A DNA stretch of 64,000 nt from Lepus europaeus (GCF_033115175.1 NC_084838.1:92361468-92425467), one strand, 5' to 3'. Shown: positions 11,548 to 23,158, counted from the stretch's first letter. The notes: generated from the letters alone by a model not told the origin. Translations and numbers: made by a program.

Positions 11548-12578
11548 TTATCTTCTTTCATATTGGTGACTGTGTTTCTGTGTTTCTGTGTGTAACACAT
11601 CTTTAAGCATCTTTTGCAGGGCTGGACGAGTGGTGACAAATTCTTTCAATTTCTGTTTGCTGTGAAAGGTCTTTATTTCACCTTCATTCACAAATGAGAG
11701 CTTTGCAGGATATAATAGTCTGGGCTGGCAGTTTTTCTCTCTTAGTACCTGGGCTACATCTCGCCATTCTCTCCTAGCTTGTAGGGTTTCTGATGAGAAG
11801 TCAGCTGTGAGTCTAATTGGAGATCCTTTGAGAGTAATCTGACGTTTCTCTCTTGTACATTTTAGGATCTTTTCTTTGTGTTTCACTGTGGTGAGTTTGA
11901 TTATGACGTGTCGTGGTGAGGATCTCTTTTGGTCATGTTTATTAGGGGTTCTATGAGCTTCCTGTACTAGGATGTCTCTGTCCTTCTCCAAACCTGAGAA
12001 ATTTTCTGCTAGTATCTCACTGAAAAGGCCTTCTAATCCTTTCTCCCTCTCCATGCCTCAGGAACTCCTAGAACCCGAATGTTGGGTTTTTTAATAGTAT
12101 CCTGTAGATTCCTGACAGTATTTTTTCAGATTTCTGATTTCTTCTTCTTTTCTTTGGTTTGCCTGTTTCCTTTCCTGTTCTCTGTCTCCTAATTCCGATA
12201 TTCTCTCTTCTGCTTCACCCCTTCTATTTTTAAGGCTCTCTAATGTGCTTGTCATTTGATCTATTGAGTTCTTCATTTCATTATGGTTTCTTGTCACTAT
12301 CACAGTTTCATGTTCTACTAGTTTCATTTCATTTTGATTCCTCCTTAGTATTTCATTTTCACAAGAGAGATTTTCTATCTTGTCCGTTAAGGATTTCTGT
12401 AGTTCAAGAATTTTTGAGAACTTCTTAATGTTCTTATCAATTTTTTGAGATCCGCTTCTTGCATTTCCTCTATCTCTTCATCTTCATAATCTTGAATTGA
12501 GGTGTCTTGTTCATTTGGGGGCATCATAGTGTCTTCCTTTCTCTTGTTACCTCGGTTTCTACGTTTGTTGTTTGGCAT
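11548..12578 (-). pseudogene. L1 ORF1 (RNA-binding protein), frameshifted
   Basis: ORF1p is the L1 nucleic-acid chaperone that coats L1 RNA. The frame opens with MPNNKRRNRGNKRKEDTMMP at 12578. A Glu/Lys-rich coiled-coil region follows (for example ESLKNRRGEAEERISELGDR), then an RRM-like and C-terminal part with the segment VIIKLTTVKHKEKILKCTRE and the end LKEFVTTRPALQKMLKDVLH. The reading is split into at least three frames (12578-12387, 12327-12091 and 12054-11548), so it cannot make a full protein. Confidence 0.88.
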
Positions 12579-12783
12579 GTTGGAGATAATTTATGTGTTT
12601 TGTTTTGTTTTTTTTTGGCTGTGGTGTTTTTTCTCATTATACTATGCCTCTAAGTGGGCTGTCTGCTTTGATGGATCCTTAGAGGCTGTGATGGGTGTGG
12701 CCAGAGAGCTCTGCTTCATTCTTCAGGTTTAAGGCTGTACAAAAAGTGACTCACCCAGATTGTTCTCTCCCTTGCTCCTTGCT

Positions 12784-12786
<3 letters not shown>

Positions 12787-12839
<53 letters not shown>
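12787..12839. repeat. (CT)n microsatellite inside L1 5' UTR
   Basis: About 26 uninterrupted CT dinucleotides, reading as (GA)n on the L1 sense strand, a little upstream of ORF1. Confidence 0.97.
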
Positions 12840-12843
<4 letters not shown>

Positions 12844-13426
12844 GACTCAGTTGGGAAGTAATTCTGCACAGCTGAGTGGAATTGAGGGTAGTTGAAATCT
12901 GGCCTCTGTGAGTATTCGTTTGATCTATCCCTGGGACCACACAAAGAGTTTATGCAGCCCTCAATGTGTTCTCAAGTTTCGGGATAGTCCCAAAGTTACT
13001 GAGTTTGTGTACTTGTTGCCGCTTTACATATGTAAAATGGCTTCTGCTCTTTGTTTTGCTCGGCTTTGTTAGGTGAGTGGAGAGAGAGTCTAGTGTCCGT
13101 GCTGGTTCCCCTGATTTATTCGTGATCTTTGGCCAGTGGGGCCTCAGGCCTCTGCCTTTCCCCACCAATGTCTCGGGTTTCTGAGGTTTTTGTCTTACCT
13201 CCCGTTCCTGCGCCGGTGAGATTCTGCAGCTTGGCTCCTGCAGCTGGGCTTCCACACGGTGGGCTCCCTGTAGGTCCACTGTGTCACATCCACTAGATCC
13301 AAAAGCGTTTCCTCTGCAGTTTTTTTCTTGAGTCTTTTCCTGAGGCTACAGTAATTCCACTTTTATGAAACTATATTTTCCCAGACTATCGGTGCACGTC
13401 CTCACTATCTTGGCTCCTCCCCCCGG

Positions 13427-14420
13427 TGGTGGACTTTAGATCATAAGGTCATGTTCCCAACGGCCTCTCAATGGGAAATTACTAAGGAAATGCACAACTA
13501 AACATCTGGAAGAGGAGCCCTGAGGCAAACAGTTTGAGTATTGGGAGGGAAAGGGCTACATACTGTTATAAGGGAAATAACTCATTCCTGTCCACTCTCC
13601 TTACAAAATAACCCTAGTGGTCATATCCAGAACCGTTCCTGTACAAAAGAGAGAAAAGTATCCAGGTGAAAGTCTGGCAGGTAGACAGACTCCACTAACA
13701 TGCCTTCAGAAAATAATTACAAATATCTACTGATCTTTACTGATACTTCCACAGGATTGATAGAAGCTTTTCCAACTCAGACAGAAAAGGTATGTGTCCA
13801 AAGCCCTGTTAAAGGAAATATATTACTGGTTTTGGCCTGCCAAGGTCCCCCCAGTGTGATAATGGGCCCTCATGGTGTATAAAATAACCAGTTTAGCTAA
13901 CCAATGTAGCTAAATTTGTAGGGATCTCTTAACATCGCAATGCCTCTTGAATACTTCAGACATTAGGTAAAGCTGAAAAGACTATCCATAATCTTAAGAA
14001 AATTATGGATAATCTTTACCAAGAGACCTCAAAAACATATTGCATATTGCCCTCCTCAGGATGAAAATGGCACCTAAGGCTGCTTTAAAGATTAGTTCAT
14101 TTGGAATGCTATACAGAAGACCCTGCCTCAATTCTGACATCCTCTTTGATCTAGAAACTAAAGATCAAAGAAAGAATAGTATTAATCCAGATCAGGTACA
14201 AAAGACTCTGATGGAGTTTTGTAGCAAAATTATCCCAGTGCCAGATTCCAAAAGTCACCTTCACCCTATCTCCCCAAGAGACCTAGTTTTACTAAAAACT
14301 TGGTGTGAAGGTTCTACCTTTGACTAATTGCAAACTAAATGGAAGGGACATTACCAGGTACTACTTAGCACTCCTACTGAAGTTTATTACAGGAAATCCA
14401 AGCTGTCGAGAATTAAAATT
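13427..14420 (+). pseudogene. Class I (gammaretrovirus-like) ERV pol remnant, integrase region
   Basis: This is an old endogenous retrovirus fragment in plus orientation. The clearest part, at 13700-13800, encodes the start of the integrase catalytic core (YKYLLIFTDTSTG then IEAFPTQTEK). 14040-14110 encodes the region after the core (LLRMKMAPKAALKIS). 14250-14400 resembles the C-terminal SH3-like part (LVLLKTW ... WKGHYQVLLSTPTEV). The frame is interrupted repeatedly, and gag, protease, RT and env are absent. The left edge abuts the 5' end of the L1 and the right edge abuts a SINE, so both ends were cut by later events. It has no coding capacity. Confidence 0.82.
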
Positions 14421-14702
14421 CTGAGGGTGATTCTGTGGTTCAGCAGGTTAAGCTAGGAAAGCAGTAGAAGATGGCCCAACTCCATAGGTCCCTGCACCCA
14501 TGTTGGGAGACCCAGAAGAGGCTCCTGGCTTCTGGCTTCAGATCAGTGCAGCTCCGACCATTGAGGCCAGTTAGGGAGTGAAACGGCGGATGGAAGACCT
14601 CTCTCTCTCTCCCCCCCCCTCTGCCCCTCTCCTCTCTCCCTCTCTTCTCTCTGTGTAACTCTGACTTTCAAATAAACAGATTAAATAATAAATCTTTAAA
14701 AC
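14421..14702 (+). mobile_element. CSINE with internal deletion
   Basis: The head GATTCTGTGGTTCAGCAGGT jumps directly to TAGGAAAGCAGTAGAAGATG, losing the middle of the head domain. The body, CT-rich block and AAATAAACAGATT-type tail follow. Confidence 0.88.
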
Positions 14703-15545
14703 AAAATGGAACATCTAAATTTCATCTCAAATGCCAGTGGGACAATGAGCATTCCATTTAGAAATGCTCTCATACAGAAATCAACAAATAACAAATGCTG
14801 GCAAGGATGTGGGGGGAAAGGTACCCTAATCCACTGTTGGTGGGCATGTAAACTGGCACAGCCACTGTGGAAGACAAAATGGTATACTTAGAAATCTGAA
14901 TATAGACCTATCTCATATGATCCAGCCACTCCACTCCTGGGAATTTACCCAAGCAAAATAAATCAGCATTTGAAAGAGTTATCTGTACCCTCATGTCCAT
15001 TGCAGCTCAATTCACAATAGCTAAGATAAGGAATTAACCCAGATATCCATCATCTGTTGACTGGATTAAGAAAATATGATATGTATACACTAGGGAGTTC
15101 TGTGTTGTAAAAAAAAAAAGAAATACTATCTTTTGTAATAAGATGGACAAACCATTATACTTAGTGAAATAAGCCAGTCCCCAAAAGACAGACATTATAT
15201 GTTTTCCCTGCTCCGAGGTAACTAATCGAGTACCTAAAATGTAATGTATTGCAGTAAAAAGGACATATTGAGATTCAAAGATTGTTTACAGCCCTTGTCT
15301 CTTCCATTGAGGAACAGTGTTTTCTTCTTGATACTATTTGTTGAACTCTTTTATTAGTGTAGGGTTAACTTTATGATCATTAAGTAAACTGAAAATAGAT
15401 CTTTGTAAAAATTAAGAGTGGGAATGGGAGAAGGAAAAGGAAGAAGGGAACATGGGAAGGAAGAAGGATAGGGTGGAAAGTATCACTATGTTTCTGAATC
15501 TGTATATATGAAATACATGAAACTTGTAAAAAAATAAGATTTTAA
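14703..15545 (+). mobile_element. L1 3' end fragment (ORF2 tail plus 3' UTR)
   Basis: 14770-14890 translates to a diverged L1 ORF2 C-terminus ([19 protein letters not shown]). It continues through the diverged end of ORF2 and an older 3' UTR type with a purine-rich GGAATGGGAGAAGGAAAAGG block, ending near ATATATGAAATACATGAAAC. Confidence 0.82.
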
Positions 15546-16006
15546 AAATTTTCTAAAAATGCAAGTTGAAAATATTTATGGCTACACACACTTTGAAAAA
15601 AACTATTAAACCTCCAGAGATTAAGAAATAAATATGTATTTATATATACTAGAAATAAAGATGCTTTCATATGTATATTAAGATATTGTTACCTATAGAT
15701 AAGTGTACATAAAATATGTTAATAAATATGTAACACCAATTAATAAATAATAATGCCAGATTTTAATGTATTCCTAAAGCAGTGTTAAAAATACAATAAT
15801 TTCAAAAACTTGTACCTGAATCTCAGGTCTTTAAATAAGATAAAATGACATAATGTTATAAAATGTACAAAACATGGAAACCACCAAAAATATTAAAATA
15901 TAATTTAAATTGGATAAACAAAAGATGATCCAATTTAGAAGCAACTTCAGGTCTACTGTACATATAAATCAAAGATCTGAGAAAAGGATGTACACTTCTA
16001 TTTTCT
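15546..16006. other. AT-rich sequence, no gene seen
   Basis: Low-complexity A/T-rich DNA with no recognisable repeat boundary or coding potential. It may be decayed L1. Confidence 0.4.
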
Positions 16007-16022
16007 CATTTTATGCTTTTCT

Positions 16023-16364
16023 TTTTTTTTTTTTTTTGACAGGCAGAGTGGACAGTGAGAGAGAGAGACAGAGAGAAAGGTCTTCCTTTTGCCGTTGGTT
16101 CACCCTCCAATGGCCGCTGCGGTAGCGCGCTGCGGCCGGCGCACCGCGCTGATCCGATGGCAGGAGCCAGGTGTTTATCCTGGTCTCCCATGGGGTGCAG
16201 GGCCCAAGGGCTTGGGCCATCCTCCACTGCACTCCCAGGCCACAGCAGAGAGCTGGCCTGGAAGAGGGGCAACCGGGACAGGATCGGTGCCCCGACCGGG
16301 ACTAGAACCCGGTGTGCCGGCGCCGCTAGGCGGAGGATTAGCCTATTGAGCCGCGGCGCCGGCC
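16023..16364 (-). mobile_element. Young CSINE with 16-bp TSD
   Basis: Full-length, GC-rich, little-diverged copy, inverted (T tail first; GGCGCCGGCC head at the right end). It is flanked by perfect direct repeats CATTTTATGCTTTTCT at 16007-16022 and 16365-16380, the target-site duplication of L1-type retrotransposition. Confidence 0.97.
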
Positions 16365-16900
16365 CATTTTATGCTTTTCTTAAACCTCATGGCTTCCGAG
16401 TTTAAAAGGCATTGTTACTGGAATATACTGAACAAATAGCATTCTTAAATGGTCCGGAGATCAAACACAAGATTTTGTGCCCCTGTACCTCTGCTTAGCA
16501 CTTCCATCATAGGTTTGTTGAGAAAGGAAGTTAGAGCAAATAACACAGGCAATGACAACTCAAGTAGACTGTAATCTAGAGTTCATCCTCAAAGTAAAAT
16601 TTGATTTATAGTTCCTTCCTGATTGTTTTCCTTTCTTCTTAATATGTGATTCAATGTGTGTTATCTACTTATGTATCAGAAAGCATCAGATACAAAATTA
16701 CTTTCCCAGATAGAGAATGATGACAGGAAACAAGGAGCACAGGTCACTAGTACTGCCATGTGCTCCTTCTCTTTTAAGGCACCTTTCCACCTTAATCAGT
16801 GGTTTTTGCCCTCTGAGGAATGTCCTATTCCCAGACATGTGGGGTTCTCCACGATGATTCTACTCTCTCCTGCTGCTTCCATTCAAGTACAAACAATGGG

Positions 16901-17190
16901 GGCTGACATTTAGCCCAGTGGTTAAGATGCCTCTTGGGATTTCCACGACCCACATTGGAGTGTCTGGTTTCAAGTACAGCTCCACTCATGATTCTACATT
17001 CCTGTTCATGTGTGTCCTGGAAGGGAGCAAGTAATGGCTCAATTTTGGGTTCCCTGCCACCCAAGTAGGAGACCTAGACTGAGCTGCCAGCTCCCAGGAT
17101 TGGCTTGGTCCAGCCACAGTTGTTACAAAGCATCTGGGGAGTAATCCAGCAGAAGGGAGCACTCTGTCTTACAAAAAAATAAAGTAACGT
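16901..17190 (+). mobile_element. CSINE, older subfamily
   Basis: Head GGGGGCTGACATTTAGCCCA then GTGGTTAAGATGCCTCTTGG, body with GCATCTGGGGAGTAATCCAG, and a tail of A runs with AAAATAAAG. The head differs from the young subfamily. Confidence 0.75.
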
Positions 17191-17412
17191 AAAATAAAAT
17201 GGAAAAAGGAAAATGTTACTGTAAAGATGGCTTTGATTTAGCTCCCACATTTTAAATAATTGATTTTCAAACATCAGTATTTCAATTATTAATGGCAAAT
17301 CAACATGTAACTCATGTTACGTGAGCAAGAAAGATTGGCTTATAAGTTGATACCCCAAAGTCAATAGTGACTGGCCTCAAACAATAGTAACTTGCCCACT
17401 CTAAACCAAAGC

Positions 17413-18260
17413 TTTTTTAAAAATTTTATTAATATAAAGAGAACATATTTCATGTTTTTCATAGGTACAGTTCTAAGATAATCTCCCTCCTTTCTATCCT
17501 CCCAATCCCCCCTTTGTTATTTTTTATTTTTATTTAATGAATATAAATTTCCAAAGTACAGCTTATGGATTACAAAGGCTTCCCCCCCTCAACTCCCCCC
17601 CACACCCGCAACCCTCCCCTTTCCCACTCGCTCTCCCCTTCCATTCCCATCAAGATTCATTTTCAATTCTCTTTATATACAGAAAATCAGTTTAGTATAT
17701 ATAAAGATTTCAACAGTTTGCTCTCACATAGCAACACAAAGTGAAAAAATACTGTTGGAGTACTAGTTATAGCATTAAATAACAGTGCACATCACATTAA
17801 TGACAGAGATTCTGCAAGATATTTTTTTTTAAAAAAGATTGACCCTCTTTGTTATTTTTAAAATTTTTACAGAAACATAACTTAAATCTCTATAATCACA
17901 GGCTTAATGTACCACTAACAATTATATTCAGCAAGTAAAACAGAATAAATACCACAGTTCTACATTTGTTAAAACAAGATCTAAAAATAACAATCAAATC
18001 ACAAGATGTCCATTTCATTCTTATGTTTTTGTATTCTATATTAACTACCACATACTAGAGAAAATAAGTGGTATTTGTCTTTTTGGAACTGGCTTATTTC
18101 ATTAAGCATAATGGTTTCTAGTTGCATCTATTTTGTTGCTTTTTTTATGGCTGAGTAGTAGTCCATAGTGTTATATACCACATTTTCTTTATGCAATAAT
18201 CAGTTAGTGGACATCTGGGTTGATTCTACAGCTTAGGTATTGTGAGCTTTGTGAAGCATC
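17413..18260 (-). mobile_element. Old L1 3' end, interrupted by a younger L1 fragment
   Basis: 17413-17511 and 17847-18260 are two halves of one older L1 3' region in minus orientation; the second half includes the reverse of the conserved ORF2 end (TTTTTGGAACTGGCTTATTT, GGCTGAGTAGTAGTCCATAG). The insertion between them is listed next. Confidence 0.8.
17525..17846 (-). mobile_element. Young L1 3' UTR fragment nested in the older L1
   Basis: A rabbit L1 3' UTR only (TATTTAATGAATATAAATTT, then the C-rich block at 17580-17640), in minus orientation. A perfect 13-bp duplication, CTTTGTTATTTTT, occurs at 17512-17524 and 17847-17859 and marks the insertion into the older element. Confidence 0.9.
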
Positions 18261-18801
18261 ATGGAACTGAAAGAAGAAATACTTAGTATCTTTTAGTCTT
18301 GCATTCTACAACTTGGAACTCTCACATATATTGAAAGATAATCATACTTTTTCTTTCCTTTCCAATGATGCTTTTAGCCAGGGTAACTGAAATAATGATA
18401 AGTATATAAAGGAGATAGACTTATGAATATGATGGAGGAAATTTTTTAAGTGGACTGTATATAAATATCATGGTAGAAGCATAATTTTGAAAAAATTTCT
18501 TCTAGAGGCCAATAAAATGTCAGTTTCACTGTGCCCCAAAAAAGGTTCACTGGGGTGTCAGTGAACAGTAAAAAAAAAAAAAAGAATAAAACCAGTAGGA
18601 CAAACCCTAAATGTTTACTTGATTATCACACAGTGCAGGATTAACATTCATGTTGCTTTCCCTATACAAAATAAACAACCCAAAACATTTTCAATAACCG
18701 TTATTATATTTGACATATTAAATCCTTGTTCCCTACCTCTACCCATAGCCAAGCTACTTCTCCAGGGACTGTGCTAAAGCCCTTTGTAGAATTAGAAACT
18801 T
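18261..18801. other. Unassigned AT-rich sequence
   Basis: No gene or clear repeat boundary. An A tract near 18570 has no recognisable element before it. Confidence 0.4.
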
Positions 18802-18812
18802 GGAAAACTTTT

Positions 18813-19159
18813 TTTTTTCTTTTTTCTTTTTTACAGGCAGAGTGGACAGTGAGAGAGAGAGACAGAGAGAAAGGTCTTCCTTTTGCCGTTGGGTCACCCT
18901 CCAATGGCCGCTGCGGTAGGCGTGCTGCGGCCGGCACACCACGCTGTTCCAATGGCAGGAGCCAGGTGCTTCTCCTGGTCTCCCATGGGGTGCAGGGCCC
19001 AAGGACTTGGGCCATCCTCCACTGCACTCCCTGGCCACAGCAGAGAGCTGGCCTGGAAGAGGGGCAACCGGGACAGGATCGGTGCCCCGACCGGGACTAG
19101 AACCCGGTGTGCCGGCACCGCAAGGCGGAGGATTAGCCTAGTGAGCTGCAGCGCTGGCC
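18813..19159 (-). mobile_element. Young CSINE with 11-bp TSD
   Basis: Full-length and GC-rich, in minus orientation, almost identical to the copy at 16023. Direct repeats GGAAAACTTTT lie at 18802-18812 and 19160-19170. Confidence 0.96.
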
Positions 19160-19170
19160 GGAAAACTTTT

Positions 19171-19620
19171 CAAAGGAAAGAGGGATTGAATGCCAGGTAG
19201 GATTTAGCCAAAGCTGTCATAGCTCTGGTTGTTACCCCTCATAATCCATCTTGCTGAATCAAAAAGTAAACTGTGAACAAACAGCTTAGGCAGCTTGCTT
19301 GAAGACACAGTCCTGTCTTTCTAGGAGGGATTAAATCATGGCTACAGTTTGTTGGAAAATGATAATTCACATAAAAATCATTAAATTCATGTGGCATCAT
19401 TTGAATCAAAATGTTTTGAAACTTTTCATCTTTTAGTCACAGGAACAGAAATGCTGTAGTTTTTATACTGATATCACAGACCCTCTCCACAGTGTTTAAG
19501 AACATCGTCAAATTTTGTTGCATTTGCCAAAATACGGAAGATGTTTACTTTCAAACTTTTAAATAATAATGATTCTGACTGTGTCATTAAAGAAGAATCA
19601 CAGCAATGTGAGATGCGGGG
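19171..19620. other. Unassigned sequence between SINEs
   Basis: No coding potential or recognised repeat. Confidence 0.4.
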
Positions 19621-19637
19621 AAAAAAGGATTATTCTT

Positions 19638-19996
19638 TTTTTTTTTAAATTTTTAAAGGCTGAAGTCTTTATTTATTTATTTTTTGACAGGCAGAGTAGA
19701 TAGAGAGAGACAGAGAGAAAGGTCTTCCTTTTTGCCGTTGGTTCACCCTCCAATGGCCGCTGCGGCCGGTGCATCTCGCTGATCCGAAGCCAGGAGCCAG
19801 GTGCTTCTCCTGGTCTCCCATGCGGATGCAGGGCCCAAGCCCTTGGGCCATCCTCCACTGCCTTCCCGGGCCACAGCAGAGAGCTGGCCTGGAAGAGGGG
19901 CAACCGGGATAGAATCCGGCGTCCCAACCGGGACTAGAACCCGGTGTGCAGGTGCCGCAAGCTGGAGGATTAGCCTGTTAAGCCACGGCGCCGGCC
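19638..19996 (-). mobile_element. Young CSINE with 17-bp TSD
   Basis: Full-length, minus orientation. The duplication AAAAAAGGATTATTCTT is perfect at 19621-19637 and 19997-20013. Confidence 0.97.
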
Positions 19997-20013
19997 AAAA
20001 AAGGATTATTCTT

Positions 20014-20472
20014 AACATCAATTTCAAACACTGGGTTCCATAAAAGCCACTTTCATGCCCTGCTGCAACAGGCGAGACAGATCAGGAGTCTGAGAGCTTA
20101 AGCAAGAAGGGAAGAGTAAAGCTACCTATGAGATACATTTCAGGATAAAATGTTTTCCCATAGAGTGGAACATGCTCAATTTTCATTGTGGTAAATAGAT
20201 CTAAATCTTGGAATACAATATCTCTTTAAATATATAAGCAATTCATCCTTTGTGTCACCAAGTATTGCAATTTCTGATACTCAAGGTACTTTTGATACTC
20301 AAGTAACCCTTGAATTAATATGAAGGGAGAAAAATTATTCAACAAACACTACAGGGTTGTCACATGTCAGGTACCATGGAGGGTGTTAGATAAACAGGAT
20401 TGATAAAATGCTGTTCCTGTCTTCTTGAGCTTACAGTTAAGTAAGGAACACAAAAAGTAGAAACTAGACTAT
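20014..20472. other. Unassigned sequence
   Basis: AT-rich, no gene seen. Confidence 0.4.
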
Positions 20473-20660
20473 TTTATTTTAAAGACTAAGTCAGAGTTTC
20501 TTCCACGTCTCCTGTGAGGGTGCAGGAGCCCAAGGACTTGGGCTATCTTTTGCTTTCCCAGGCCATAGCAGAGAGCTGGATGGGAAGTGGAGCAGCTGGA
20601 TCTTGAACCAGCACCCACATGGGATGCCTGCACTTCAGGCCACAACTTCGGGGCCCAAAC
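20473..20660 (-). mobile_element. CSINE fragment
   Basis: Inverted body (AGGAGCCCAAGGACTTGGGC, CAGGCCATAGCAGAGAGCTG) and head remnants, with the middle of the element deleted. Confidence 0.85.
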
Positions 20661-20958
20661 AATAGACTATTAAGCTTGGTGATAAAGAGCACAGTGGAAG
20701 GGTAATCAAGTGCTGAATAAGTAGAACTGAATGGGATGTAGAGAAAAACCAACAACGAACTTCCTATACAATCTTTCATCGATCTTCAAATTTAATTGTC
20801 TCCTGCTCTTGAAGAAAATAGTGGGAAATGAAAAGACCCATGATTTTCTCAAACACTTGTATCTTTTATGTCACTTAGTGCCAAGGATAATCTAGTTAAG
20901 TAATTAAAATGTCTAGTCTCACTTATCAAAGAGTAACTTCCTTTAAAGTTAAAACTTC

Positions 20959-21280
20959 GGGGGCCAGCACTTTGGTGTAGTGGGTAAAGTTGCCGCCTGC
21001 AGTGCCTGCATCCCATATGGGCACCAGTTTGGGTCCTAGTTGCTCCACTTCTGATCCAACTCTCTGCTATGGCCTGGGAAAGCAGTAGAAAATGGCCCAA
21101 GTGCTTGGGCCCCTGCACCCACATGGGAAACCTGGAACAAGCTCCTGGCTCCCAGCTCCAGCCATTGCGACTAATTGGGGAGTGAACCAGCAGATGGAAG
21201 ACCTCTTTCTCTATCTCTGCCTCTCCTTCTCTCTCTGTGTAACTCTTGACTTCCAAATAATAAATCTTTAAAAAAATATA
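20959..21280 (+). mobile_element. CSINE
   Basis: Head GGGGGCCAGCACTTTGGTGT, body, and tail AATAATAAATCTTTAAAAAA; full length with moderate divergence. Confidence 0.92.
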
Positions 21281-21714
21281 TTTTTGTCAAATTACTAGTG
21301 CTTCGAGGCTGAGAGATCTAGAATGGAGAAGGATATTTTCTTTTTCATTATTTGCTCACCTTGTACTTTCTTACCCACTCAACTCCTAACTCCACAAGTA
21401 AAGTTTCCTCTGTTTTGTTCAGGGAAGGAGATAGGCAAATAAAGCAGAAGGAAGCCTCAGGAAATGTCATAAGTCAACTGGTATAATTGGAAGGGCTTTT
21501 AATGTATTATAATTAGTGGAACACCAGTTACTTTCTAGAGACCTCAATATCAGGGAACATATTTACCATCCATCTATTGGTCTCTATTTACCATTCTCCA
21601 GCAAATGGAACCAGTGAATCCTGAAGAAAAAGCTAATTCTAGGACTGGAGTAGGAAAACACAAGATGGCCCTGATACATACTGTTGGATGAGAAAGTAAG
21701 AAAATGTACAAACA
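21281..21714. other. Unassigned sequence
   Basis: No gene or clear repeat is seen between the two SINE copies. Confidence 0.4.
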
Positions 21715-21790
21715 GGGCTGGCATGTGACATAGCAGGGAAAGTTGCTGCCAGCATCCCATAGGGCACTGGTTCATGTCCTGCCTGCTTCA
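21715..21790 (+). mobile_element. CSINE 5' fragment
   Basis: Head domain only (GGGCTGGCATGTGACATAGC ... CACTGGTTCATGTCCTGCCT), truncated near 21790. Confidence 0.75.
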
Positions 21791-21980
21791 TCAAAATAAA
21801 TACTGATCATAGGTTTTCCTTAACTATGTAAAATAGAAAACATGAGTCCATATGAATATAAATAAAAGAATAAAGTTTGATGAATAAGAAGATATTTACA
21901 AAGCCTCAATGTATATAAAATAGTAATTTCAAAAAAAATTCAAAGAAAAAGAAAACTTGTGCAAGTCTGACAAAACATCT

Positions 21981-22300
21981 TTTTTTTTTTAAAGATTTAT
22001 TCTACTTATTTGAAAGACATAGTTACAGAGCGAGGTAGAGACAGAGAGAGGTCTTCCATCCGTTGGTTCACTCCCCAAATGGCCAGAGCTGGGCTGATCT
22101 GCAGCCATGAGCCAGGAGCTTCTTCCAGGTCTCCCACGTGAGTGCAGGGGCCCAAGGACTTGGGCCATCTTCCACGGCTTTCCCAGTCCATAGCAGGGAG
22201 CTGAATCAGAAGTGGAGCAGCTGGGACTGGAACCAGTGCCCATACGGGATGCCAGCATTGCAAGCCAGGGCTTTAACCCATTGTGCCACAGAGTCAGCCC
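21981..22300 (-). mobile_element. CSINE with TSD
   Basis: Inverted full-length copy. The flanks CAAAACATCTT (from 21971) and CAAAACAACATCTT (from 22301) are an imperfect target-site duplication. Confidence 0.93.
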
Positions 22301-22314
22301 CAAAACAACATCTT

Positions 22315-22729
22315 AATCAAGTGATTAGGTTGAACAAAATCAAAAATAGCATTCATATAAATCATGCAAAACCTGATGAGATGAAATGAGAAGTCAGCCT
22401 CAATTTGGTGTCATTCCTACCTAAGACATATAACCCTTAATTAAATAAAAAAACAATATAGGATAAACCCACATGGAAAGATATATCTACTCACATACTC
22501 ATACATAAAATAACAGGCTTATAAAATTAAACACTTAATGAAAGTCAAGCATCAGTCAAGTCTACTACAATCTAAAGATGACTTTTCATTACACAACTGA
22601 TCAATTATCTTATGTGCATTTATTTCCTTTTCAAAAAATGTATACATAAAATGTTTAATTAGATAAAGAGCAACAGGCAGTTCCTTCAAAATGTTTGTGG
22701 AAAATACCTAAATTGAAAAAAATGATCCA
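22315..22729. other. Unassigned AT-rich sequence
   Basis: No gene or clear repeat seen. Confidence 0.4.
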
Positions 22730-22982
22730 GGGGCTGGCACTGTGGCACAGTAGGTTAATCCTCCACCTGTAGCGCTGGCATCTCATATGGGCACCAGTTC
22801 TAGTCCTGGCTGCTCCTCTTCCAATCCAGCTCTCTGCTGTGGCCTGGGAAAGCAGTAGAAGATGGCCCGACTCCTCGCGCCCCTGCATCCGCTTGGGAGA
22901 CCCAGAGGAAGCTCCTGGCTCCTGGCTTTGGATCAGCTCAGCTCTGGCTGTTGTAATTTAGGGAGTGAGCCAGCAGAATGAA

Positions 22983-23017
<35 letters not shown>

Positions 23018-23147
23018 CCTCCCTCCCTCCCTCCCTCCCTCCCTCCCTCCCTCCCTCCCTCCCCCTCTCTCTCCCTCTCTCTCCCTCTCTCTCCACCTCT
23101 CTCTGTAACTCTGTATTTCAAATAAATAAAATAATTCTTAAAAAAAA
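22730..23147 (+). mobile_element. CSINE with expanded (TCCC)n tract
   Basis: Head GGGGCTGGCACTGTGGCACA and a complete body, then a CT/TCCC simple repeat far longer than in other copies, then CAAATAAATAAAATAATTC and an A tail. Confidence 0.94.
22987..23095. repeat. (CT)n-(TCCC)n microsatellite in SINE
   Basis: About 12 CT units (22987-23011), then about 13 TCCC units (23011-23062), then CT-rich imperfect repeats to about 23095. Confidence 0.95.
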
Positions 23148-23158
23148 TCATGCTAAAA

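Larger units (their letters stand above)
7904..13425 (-). mobile_element. LINE-1, 5'-complete but defective, 3' end replaced by a SINE tail
   Basis: On the minus strand the element starts near 13425 with GGAGCCAAGATAGTGAGGACG, the expected start of a mammalian L1 5' UTR. It continues through a GC-rich 5' UTR containing a (CT)n run, ORF1 (12578-11548) and ORF2 (about 11500-7949). ORF2 stops at PKEINLA in its C-terminal region and joins directly to 45 bases that are the 3' end of a C-repeat SINE (7904-7948). The normal ORF2 end and L1 3' UTR are missing. Several frameshifts and stops disable both ORFs, yet the sequence is very close to the second young L1 at 24141-27337. No clear target-site duplication was found. 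Confidence 0.93.

Noticed and set aside
12695..12940. Open frames encoding SLSLSL or RERERE runs
   Set aside because: Translations of the (CT)n microsatellite in the L1 5' UTR.
16023..19996. Many 60-120 codon frames with words such as QEPGASPGSP and LGPSSTALPG
   Set aside because: These recur wherever a C-repeat SINE lies and are SINE translations, not a gene family.
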